Below, piece by piece: positions 1 through 5,154 of a stretch of 5,154 bases of DNA (positions are counted from its first letter, which is position 1; every line of letters starts with the position of its first letter). The notes under the pieces were generated by a model. It saw nothing but the letters and a program-made list of their open reading frames with translations, was not told where the DNA came from and searched no databases. This DNA comes from Nitrospirae bacterium GWC2_56_14. GTDB lineage: Bacteria; Nitrospirota; UBA9217. The position numbers and the translations under genes are program-made. The DNA lies in NCBI GenBank assembly GCA_001803705.1, contig MHDY01000128.1, forward strand, positions 1-5,154. Reading direction: 5' to 3'.

Positions 1-86
1 TATCCCTGCGGGACCAGAAAGGCTTCAAGCAGTTCAACGTTCCGGGGCTGGTCGTCGACGACTAAGATCACGGGACAGGCTTTCAT
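1..86 (-). CDS. Response regulator, N-terminal fragment (runs off left edge)
   Basis: This is the first 28 codons of a protein that leaves the window at base 1. The peptide begins MKACPVILVVDDQPRNVELL and continues to a Gly followed by a codon starting TA, most likely the Tyr of the usual GY in receiver domains. The hydrophobic beta-1 strand followed by the acidic pair D11-D12 is the Mg-binding start of a CheY-like receiver domain. The ATG at 86-84 overlaps the stop of the upstream receiver gene as ATGA, and a GAGG at 92-95 lies 5 nt upstream, so translation is probably coupled. The output domain is outside the window: it could be a lone receiver, an HD-GYP, a GGDEF or a kinase hybrid. Receiver identity is fairly sure; the role is unknown. 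Confidence 0.85.
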   Translation of the reverse strand, partial: MKACPVILVVDDQPRNVELLEAFLVPQG

Positions 87-487
87 CCTGTCCTCGTCTT
101 TGCGTTTGCTTTTGGGAGGCCCTGCCCGATGAACTGACCGATTTCCTTCGCGAAGGTGCGCGTATTGATCGGCTTGCCGATAAATCCCGAGTTCGGCACG
201 GCACCGATCTCTTCCCTGCCTTCCGCCAGCACGGAAGCGGTCACGAACACAATGGGGATGTCGCTCGTCTCCAGGTCCCGGCGCAATATCGCGGCGGCCT
301 CCGAACCACGCATGTCGGGAAGCCGCATATCCATGACGATGATGTCCGGTTTTTCTTTCCTAGCCATGGCAATGCCGGACCGGCAGTCCTTCGCGGTAAA
401 TACCTCGAAGCCGGCGACCTCCAGCAGGTCCTTCTCCAGCAGCAGATTGTTCTCATTGTCATCGACGACCAGCGCCTTCTTCTTCAA
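83..487 (-). CDS. Single-domain response regulator (CheY/DivK-like receiver)
   Basis: This is a 134-residue stand-alone receiver domain with no output domain. It carries the full set of receiver residues: acidic pair D9-D10 (VVDDNENN), phospho-acceptor D53 in VMDMRLPDMRG, switch threonine T83 in FVTA, and lysine K105 in FIGKPI. The 'NENN' after the acidic pair and the MRLP motif resemble DivK-type receivers that relay phosphate or act by protein contact. It presumably takes phosphate from the histidine kinase encoded immediately upstream. The start is inferred to be TTG at 487-485, 1 nt after the kinase stop. No ATG or GTG lies in frame near it, the protein begins MKKKALVV as receivers usually do, and a GGAAG lies about 10 nt upstream inside the kinase tail. 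The stop overlaps the next receiver's ATG. Family assignment is firm; partner and output are inferred. Confidence 0.93.
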   Translation of the reverse strand: MKKKALVVDDNENNLLLEKDLLEVAGFEVFTAKDCRSGIAMARKEKPDIIVMDMRLPDMRGSEAAAILRRDLETSDIPIVFVTASVLAEGREEIGAVPNSGFIGKPINTRTFAKEIGQFIGQGLPKANAKTRTG

Positions 488-488
488 C

Positions 489-2822
489 TCACACCGTCTT
501 CCAGGCGATCGCAGGGAGCGTGAAACGGACCGAGGCGCCTTTATCGAGGCCTTCTGATTCCACGGACAGCTTGCCGCCGTGCAGTTCGACCAGGTTCCTC
601 GAAAGCGGCAGCCCCAGTCCGGTCCCTTCCGTGACCCGTGAATAGGGGGTGTCGACGCGGAAGAACCCTTCGAATATCTTTTCCCTGTTTTCCGGTGCGA
701 TACCGACCCCCGTATCCCAGACCTCCACTTCGATCCCGGTTTCGCTTTTCTTCGCCCGCATGCCGATGGTGCCGCCCCCGGGAGTGAATTTAACCGCGTT
801 CGAAAGCAGGTTGTAAATGATCTCTTTTACTTTGAGCTCATCGGCCTCGACATCCGGCAGATCGTCGGCGATCTCAAGAACCATGTGGAGGTCCTTTTTA
901 CTGACCATATCCGCCACCAGCAGCGAAAGCTCATGCAGCAGGCTTTTCATGGGCACGGTGGATAATCCCAGTTTCATCTTTCCGGCTTCCAGTTTTGCCA
1001 TGTCAAGGATCTGGTTGATCAGCAGGAGCAGATGCTTTCCGCTGGTCAGCACATTATTCACGTATTTCTTCTGCTTCTCGTTCAGCGGCCCGAAGGTCTC
1101 GTCGAACAGCACTTCGGAGAAACCGTTAATGGAGTTCAGCGGGGTCCTGAGCTCATGGGACATATTGGCCAGGAATTCCGATTTCACCCGGGCGGTCCGC
1201 TTGAGCTCGGTGGCCAGCTCGTTGAGTTCTCCATGGGCCTTTTCCAGCCCGTTCTCCACTTTCCTGCGCTCGGTGATATCTTCGATGGCAAGGAGGATGA
1301 TGCGCTCTTTTCCCAGCTTTCGTTGAATTTGCCGGGCATTCAACAGCATGATGCGCCGGCCGATGGTGGAGAAATCGTGCTCGACCTCATAGTTGTCAAA
1401 GGTCGCTTTCTGGGGCAGGATGGTCTCCAGCAGTTCCCGCAGCTTGGGGATGTCCCATTGTTTATTTCCCAGATCGTAGATGAGCTGCCCCACCGTCTCC
1501 TCGGGCTTTACCTTGAAGAATTCATAGAAGGACCGGCTGACCGTGACCACCCGGAGGTCCTGGTCCAGGGAGATCAGGGGTTCGCGCACCGTGTTGATGA
1601 CGCTCTCGGCGAATTCACTGGCCTCGTCGGCTGATTTTTTAATGACCTCCAATTCCTTCCGGGTCTTTTCCAGGCCGGTTTCTATCTCCTTGCGCTCGGT
1701 AATGTCCTCGATGGCCAGAAGGATGATCCGCTCCTTGCCCATGCCTCGTTCGATCTGCCGGGCATTCAAAAGCATGATGCGGCGGCCGATGGTGGCGAAA
1801 TTGTGCTCGACCTCATAGTTGTCAAAGGTGGCTTTCTGGGGCAGGATGGTCTCCAGCAGTTCCCGCAGCTTGGGAATGTCCCACTGGTTGTTGCCCAGGT
1901 CATAGATAAGCTTGCCCACCGTCTCTTCGGGCTTTACCTTGAAAACGTCGTAAAAGGAGCGGCTGACGGTGACCACCCGGAGGTCCTGGTCCAGGACGAT
2001 CAACGGCTCCCGCACCGTGTTGATGATGCTGTCGGAGTATTCGCTGATGACCAGCCGCTGCCGCGCTTTCTTTTGCGCGGTGATGTCGTGCATAATGGCC
2101 GACACGCCGCAGAGCGCGTCCGACTGGTCCCTGATCGGCGAAAGGGTCAGCGAGATGTCAATGATCACCCCGTCCTTTCGGACACGCTTGGTCTCGTGAT
2201 TATTGATCAACCCGCCCTGTTGCAGCCTGTTCAACTGGCTGTGTATCTCTTCCTCGTACCCGGGAGGGGCCAGCAGCGTTATATTTTTGCCGAGCATCTC
2301 TTCTTCCGTATACCCGTAGATGCTTTCCGCGGCGTTGTTCCAGCTCACCACGTAGCCCTGCAGGTTTTTCCCGATGATCCCGTCAACGGAAGTGTTCACG
2401 ATCGCGGCCAGGGTATAGTTCGAGTCGTCCCGTCTCTTGCGTTTGGTGATGTCCTCGATGGCCAGGAGAATGACCTTCGCTTTTTCCGGCGGGCTGGGGA
2501 TCCTCCGGGCGTTCAACAGCATGGTGCGTTTGCCGATGGTCGCGAAATCGTGCACGACCTCATAGTCGTCAAAGGTCGCTTTCTGGGGAAGGATGGTCTC
2601 CAGCAGTTCCCGCAGCCGGGGGATGTCCCACTGTTTATTGCCCAGGTCGTAAATAAGCTGCCCCACGGTCTCCCCGGGATTGACCCGGAAGACCTCGTAA
2701 AAAGAGCGGCTCGCGAAGACCACCCGGAGGTCCTGGTCCAGGACGACCAGCGGTTCGCGCACGGTATTGACGATGCCCTCGGAAAATTCGTGGGATACCG
2801 TGATAGTTTTATTCGCGGTCAT
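489..2822 (-). CDS. Soluble multi-PAS sensor histidine kinase with three duplicated PAS modules
   Basis: This is a 777-residue cytoplasmic histidine kinase with no signal peptide or membrane segment visible. Domain order: PAS module A (about 11-129), a canonical S-box PAS (about 134-250, with VVSWNNAAESIYGYTEEEMLG and an HDIT end), PAS module B (260-378), a helical linker, PAS module C (402-520), a second helical linker, then HisKA and HATPase_c. The phospho-acceptor is H556 in SHELRTPLNS. The ATP lid residues are an N box at N671/N675 (NLLSNAVKFT), G1 at D703-TGVGIAP, an F box around F717-F721, and G2 at GTGLGL (733-738). All are intact, so the kinase should be active. It has no receiver of its own; the two receivers directly downstream are its likely targets. 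The start is the ATG at 2822, with only a weak ribosome site (AGGA 9 nt away, or GGAG 1 nt away). The signal is unknown. Confidence 0.95.
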   Translation of the reverse strand: MTANKTITVSHEFSEGIVNTVREPLVVLDQDLRVVFASRSFYEVFRVNPGETVGQLIYDLGNKQWDIPRLRELLETILPQKATFDDYEVVHDFATIGKRTMLLNARRIPSPPEKAKVILLAIEDITKRKRRDDSNYTLAAIVNTSVDGIIGKNLQGYVVSWNNAAESIYGYTEEEMLGKNITLLAPPGYEEEIHSQLNRLQQGGLINNHETKRVRKDGVIIDISLTLSPIRDQSDALCGVSAIMHDITAQKKARQRLVISEYSDSIINTVREPLIVLDQDLRVVTVSRSFYDVFKVKPEETVGKLIYDLGNNQWDIPKLRELLETILPQKATFDNYEVEHNFATIGRRIMLLNARQIERGMGKERIILLAIEDITERKEIETGLEKTRKELEVIKKSADEASEFAESVINTVREPLISLDQDLRVVTVSRSFYEFFKVKPEETVGQLIYDLGNKQWDIPKLRELLETILPQKATFDNYEVEHDFSTIGRRIMLLNARQIQRKLGKERIILLAIEDITERRKVENGLEKAHGELNELATELKRTARVKSEFLANMSHELRTPLNSINGFSEVLFDETFGPLNEKQKKYVNNVLTSGKHLLLLINQILDMAKLEAGKMKLGLSTVPMKSLLHELSLLVADMVSKKDLHMVLEIADDLPDVEADELKVKEIIYNLLSNAVKFTPGGGTIGMRAKKSETGIEVEVWDTGVGIAPENREKIFEGFFRVDTPYSRVTEGTGLGLPLSRNLVELHGGKLSVESEGLDKGASVRFTLPAIAWKTV
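1263..1619 (-). repeat. PAS module copy C (kinase residues 402-520)
   Basis: This is the third copy, directly preceding the kinase core. It is followed by a linker (KVENGLEKAHGELN, to about base 1224) that is homologous to the one after copy B, so the duplicated unit was PAS plus helical linker. Stretches of about 25 bp are identical in all three copies, for example the DNA encoding LRELLETIL and that encoding LDQDLRVV. Confidence 0.92.
1689..2045 (-). repeat. PAS module copy B (kinase residues 260-378)
   Basis: This is the second copy of the module, following the canonical S-box PAS. It differs from copy C at about 15 of 119 residues by hand count (87% identity), with no gaps. The start-to-start distance to copy C is 426 bp, exactly 142 codons. 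The similarity continues past the PAS into the linker (EIETGLEKTRKELE, to about base 1650). Confidence 0.92.
2436..2792 (-). repeat. PAS module copy A (kinase residues 11-129)
   Basis: This is the first of three ungapped 119-residue copies within the kinase gene. It runs from HEFSEGIVNTVREPL to AIEDITKRK. By hand count it matches copy B at about 89 of 119 residues (75%). It is the most diverged copy, notably in the PSPPEKAK stretch before the last strand. The segment resembles the PAS_10-type domain known from CheB/CheR fusion proteins (family knowledge, not searched here). Confidence 0.9.
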
Positions 2823-2898
2823 TCTCCGTCATCCTGCTTTCAGTGTCTCGCTGTCCGGTTTTTTTCATTGCTCCTCAGGCGCGGCCTGGGCCCGGAGA
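2823..2898 (-). other. Short gap between HD-GYP and kinase genes, no terminator
   Basis: This 76-bp spacer contains a 5-bp inverted repeat (CAGGC at 2876-2880 with GCCTG at 2884-2888) that is not followed by a T-run on the minus strand. The absence of a terminator and the shared orientation suggest readthrough from the HD-GYP gene into the kinase gene. A GAGGAG followed by ATGAAAAAA lies inside it and opens a 19-codon frame out of phase with the kinase. Confidence 0.45.
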
Positions 2899-4824
2899 TT
2901 ATTGTGACCACGTCATGTCGAGAAAGGCATCCACGACGAGCGGGTCGAAATGGACGCCCCTGAGCGCCGCGATGTGCTGGTACGTCTTCTCAACGGGCCA
3001 GGCTTCGCGATAGGGCCGCTCCGAGATGAGCGCATCGGCAACATCGATCACGGAGAACACGCGGGCCTTGAACGGGATGTCCTCTCCCTTGATCCCCCGC
3101 GGGTAGCCCTGTCCGTCCCACCTTTCGTGATGACAGTAGGGGATGTCGATGGCGGGACGAAGAAAAGGTATTCCCGCGAGCAGATCGCGCGCATAGATCG
3201 TGTGGAGTTTCATGATCTGCAGCTCTTCCGGCGTCAGCGGCCCCTTCTTCAAAAGTATGGTGTCAGGTATGCTGATCTTGCCGATGTCGTGGAGCAGAGC
3301 GCCCCTCCTGACCTGCACCAGTTCGGAATCCGCCATTCCCAGCATGCGGGACAGACGCAGGGTCATCTCGGTGACGCGTTCGGTATGGCCTTTCGTATCC
3401 TCGTCCCTGAACTCAAGGGTGCGGCCCCATCCCTCAAGCGTCGCGTCATAGGAAAGCGTAAGCTCCGTGGCGAAATGCTGAAGGCTGTCGTACATGGCCG
3501 CGTTGTTGATGGCGATCGCCGCCTGCCCTGCCAGGAGTTCGAGGAAAGTCATCCACTCCTTCGTCGGGTTCAGCGACTTCCGCTGAAAAATCTCGAGAAC
3601 GCCCTGGACCTTGCCCTGGGCGATCAGGGGCATGGCGATATAGGACTCGAATTCCTCCCCTTTCAGCGCATTCGTCAGCGACCCCGACAGGTCCGTGATG
3701 ATGAGCGCCTGCCGTTCGTAGGCGGCCTGACCGGCATGCCCCTTCCCCAGATGCACATGGGTGGACTGGACCGCCGAGGCGCTGAAACCGCGGCCTGCCG
3801 CATAATTCAGGTACAGGGAATCCTTGTCCAGGAGAAGCACATCGGCGGCGTCTACCTTCAGCAGGGTGGTCAATTTTTCCAGAAGCACGTTGAGGGTGAC
3901 CCTGATATCCAGGCTGGAGCTTATGGATATGGCGATCTCACTGAGCGCGGTCATATTTGCCAGCTGCCGATGGAGCATTTCTTCCGATTCCTTACGACCC
4001 GTGATATCGTGGACAGTGCCTTCCATGCCCACGATCGTGCCGGAATCGTCGCGGATCACCGCGGCCTGCTCATGAACGAAGCGCACCGAGCGGTCGTGCA
4101 GAACGATCCGGTGGTCGATATCGTAGGGCTTTTCCCCGCTCAGCGCGGCATCGATCGTTTTTTTTACCCGATCGCGGTCCTCGGCATGCACGGATCGCAG
4201 GAACGTCTCAAAGGTCACGCTGCCCTGGTGGTCGACGAAGCCGAAAATGCGGTATGCTTCCGGGGACCCATGGGACCACGTGATCCGGTTGTTGACGATG
4301 TCCCATCTCCAGCTGCCGATATGGGCGATCTCCTGCGCTCTGATGAGGTTTCTCTCGCTCCGGCGAAGCTGGTCCTCGGCCTGCTTACGCTCCGTCACAT
4401 CGCGCAAGATGCTGACCGCGTGCCACTCGCCCTTCAACTGAAGCGCCGAAATGGTGAGTTCAACGGGAAATTCCGTGCCGTCCTTTTTGACCGCACGAAC
4501 GGTGAGCAACTTCCTCGGGAGCGGGGTTTCCCCGGGCTTATGGAAATGCCGGAGCTCCTCGCGATAGGCTTCAGCCTGTTCGGAGGAGGCAAAGAGCGCA
4601 CGCAGCCCGGTGCCCATCACCTCATGGGAGGCATAGCCGAACACGCGTTCCGCTGCTTCGTTCCAGTAGGAGATGTTCTCTTTTTCGTCGATCATGATGA
4701 TCGCGTCCTGGGCCGATGCAGCAAGGCCCTTGAATTTCTCCTCGCTCGCTCTGAGTGATTTCTCCGACTTCCTTCGCTCCATGGACTCCTCCCAGCCCTG
4801 CGTCGCATGCATTTCGCCGTTCAT
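2899..4824 (-). CDS. PAS-PAS-GAF-HD-GYP protein, probable cyclic-di-GMP phosphodiesterase
   Basis: This is a 641-residue protein with no membrane segment visible. Order: PAS 1 (about 28-147, YWNEAAERVFGY, ending DVTERKQAE), PAS 2 of the PAS_3 type (about 157-278, IGSWRWDIVNNRITW, ending DITGRK), GAF (about 289-443), then HD-GYP (about 450-641). The catalytic signature is complete: H480 (GHTERV), H512-D513 with K516 (LLHDIGK), H541 (MKLHTIY), H565-H566 in HHERWDGQGYP with GYP at 573-575, and D594/D597 in IDVADAL before RPYR. HD-GYP enzymes hydrolyse cyclic-di-GMP to pGpG or GMP, so activity is likely but untested. Two starts are plausible. ATG 4824 is chosen because a GGAGG lies 7 nt upstream. 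ATG 4845 (648 residues) has GGAGG only 4 nt upstream. The open frame extends to a TTG at 4938, but those extra residues look non-domain. Confidence 0.93.
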   Translation of the reverse strand: MNGEMHATQGWEESMERRKSEKSLRASEEKFKGLAASAQDAIIMIDEKENISYWNEAAERVFGYASHEVMGTGLRALFASSEQAEAYREELRHFHKPGETPLPRKLLTVRAVKKDGTEFPVELTISALQLKGEWHAVSILRDVTERKQAEDQLRRSERNLIRAQEIAHIGSWRWDIVNNRITWSHGSPEAYRIFGFVDHQGSVTFETFLRSVHAEDRDRVKKTIDAALSGEKPYDIDHRIVLHDRSVRFVHEQAAVIRDDSGTIVGMEGTVHDITGRKESEEMLHRQLANMTALSEIAISISSSLDIRVTLNVLLEKLTTLLKVDAADVLLLDKDSLYLNYAAGRGFSASAVQSTHVHLGKGHAGQAAYERQALIITDLSGSLTNALKGEEFESYIAMPLIAQGKVQGVLEIFQRKSLNPTKEWMTFLELLAGQAAIAINNAAMYDSLQHFATELTLSYDATLEGWGRTLEFRDEDTKGHTERVTEMTLRLSRMLGMADSELVQVRRGALLHDIGKISIPDTILLKKGPLTPEELQIMKLHTIYARDLLAGIPFLRPAIDIPYCHHERWDGQGYPRGIKGEDIPFKARVFSVIDVADALISERPYREAWPVEKTYQHIAALRGVHFDPLVVDAFLDMTWSQ

Positions 4825-4969
4825 AAGGCAGCCTCCCTCACTCATGATACCTCCGGCGTTTATTTTCCCGGCTCGTGAAACTCCAGGGGGACGAACCCCT
4901 TCACCGTTATCCGCTTCAGGGAGCCGCGGTGACACCAAAGAGCAGAATCGCCGACCGCGCGGCGCGGCA
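4825..4969 (-). other. Gap between GGDEF and HD-GYP genes
   Basis: This stretch of about 145 bp holds the two ribosome sites and two small inverted repeats. One is a 5-bp GC stem (4955-4959 with 4963-4967) just after the GGDEF stop. The other is AGGGG/CCCCT around 4885-4900. Neither is followed by a T-run in the direction of transcription, so neither is a convincing terminator. No promoter with acceptable -35/-10 spacing was found. Whether a promoter for the HD-GYP gene lies here is open. Confidence 0.4.
4832..4836 (-). promoter_or_regulatory. Ribosome binding site for the HD-GYP gene (decides the start)
   Basis: A GGAGG on the minus strand, 7 nt before the ATG at 4824, is at near-ideal spacing. 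A second GGAGG at 4850-4854 sits 4 nt before an in-frame ATG at 4845. The two sites are 18 bp apart and either or both could be used; the first is preferred on spacing alone. Confidence 0.6.
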
Positions 4970-5154
4970 TCAAAGCTGCTGCGATGGCGCTGCTATCGTA
5001 TTCGGCTGCACCGTCGCTATCCGGTTGCGGCCCCCGGACTTCGCCTGATACAGGGCCGCATCGGCCCCGGACAGCAGTTCCTGAGCGGTCTGCCCGTGTT
5101 CAGGGTAGACCGCCACTCCCAACGACAGGGTAGGTGGATCGAGTTGCCGCCCGC
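4970..5154 (-). CDS. GGDEF-domain protein, C-terminal fragment (probable diguanylate cyclase)
   Basis: The last 60 codons of a gene enter from the right edge, read in frame from base 5152 to a TGA at 4972-4970. The peptide includes LSLGVAVYPEHGQTAQELL and then the ADAALYQAKSGGRNRIA block, which is the standard C-terminal end of GGDEF domains (beta strand SxGVAxxP, then ADxALYxAKxxGRNR). About 14 residues follow and no EAL domain comes after it. GGDEF enzymes make cyclic-di-GMP from two GTP. The catalytic GGDEF motif and any inhibitory RxxD site lie outside the window, so activity cannot be judged. The gene runs in the same direction as the HD-GYP gene, about 145 bp downstream, and may share its transcript. 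Confidence 0.92.
   Translation of the reverse strand, partial: GRQLDPPTLSLGVAVYPEHGQTAQELLSGADAALYQAKSGGRNRIATVQPNTIAAPSQQL

Noticed and set aside
241..462. 73-codon minus-strand frame inside the receiver gene
   Set aside because: It is an out-of-phase shadow of the receiver, rich in Arg and Trp, with no family resemblance.
1263..2792. Direct repeats as a CRISPR array or mobile element
   Set aside because: The repeats are coding, in frame, about 357 bp long and unequally spaced, with no spacers, transposase or terminal inverted repeats. They are protein domain duplications.
1803..2963. 386-codon open frame on the plus strand, antisense to the kinase
   Set aside because: It mirrors the repeated PAS modules, so its own internal repetition is only the shadow of the real repeats. 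It has no motif of its own.
2950..4758. 602-codon open frame on the plus strand, antisense to the HD-GYP gene
   Set aside because: It lies wholly opposite a gene with complete PAS, GAF and HD-GYP motifs. Its translation has no recognisable domain, and long antisense frames are expected in GC-rich coding DNA with biased third positions.
4885..4900. AGGGG/CCCCT inverted repeat as a terminator after the GGDEF gene
   Set aside because: The stem is only 5 bp and is followed on the minus strand by GGAGTTTCACG rather than a T-run; it also sits about 70 nt beyond the stop.
4905..4942. Possible sigma-70 promoter (TTGGTG and GATAAC) upstream of the HD-GYP gene
   Set aside because: The two elements are about 21 nt apart and each matches consensus poorly. 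No sigma-54 -24/-12 pair was found either.
4955..4967. GC-only 5-bp stem after the GGDEF stop
   Set aside because: It is too short, with a 3-nt loop and no T-run directly after it. Such stems arise often by chance in GC-rich sequence.

Overview
The window is a compact run of five signalling genes, all on the minus strand, from a fairly GC-rich bacterium. No rRNA, tRNA, transposase or CRISPR was seen. The protein styles (soluble multi-PAS kinases, an HD-GYP protein with PAS and GAF domains, stand-alone receivers) fit a free-living Gram-negative such as a deltaproteobacterial or Nitrospirota lineage. That placement is a weak inference, since nothing in the window is a taxonomic marker.

In transcription order (right to left), the layout is: (1) the last 60 residues of a GGDEF protein, a probable diguanylate cyclase, entering from the right edge and ending at 4970; (2) a gap of about 145 bp with two usable ribosome sites at its downstream end; (3) a 641-residue PAS-PAS-GAF-HD-GYP protein, a probable cyclic-di-GMP phosphodiesterase (2899-4824); (4) a 76-bp gap without a terminator; (5) a 777-residue soluble histidine kinase (489-2822) with four PAS domains; (6) a stand-alone receiver starting 1 nt after the kinase stop, apparently at a TTG codon (83-487); (7) the first 28 codons of a second receiver protein, overlapping the previous gene by ATGA and leaving at the left edge.

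The kinase and the two receivers are spaced as one translationally coupled unit, and the HD-GYP gene is probably on the same transcript. Read together, the locus would place synthesis and breakdown of cyclic-di-GMP beside a cytoplasmic phosphorelay, all fed by PAS and GAF sensing domains. No membrane segments are visible in the two complete sensor proteins, so the signals are likely intracellular (redox, ligand or energy state), but no cofactor can be named.

The most unusual feature is the sensor half of the kinase. Three of its four PAS domains are near-copies of one 119-residue module. The module resembles the PAS domain found in CheB/CheR fusion proteins. Copies B and C are about 87% identical and their linker is duplicated too. 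A and B are about 75% identical. The DNA copies share identical 25-bp stretches, which points to recent in-frame duplication or gene conversion. I found no clear evidence of a wholly new system; the rest is recognisable two-component and cyclic-di-GMP machinery.
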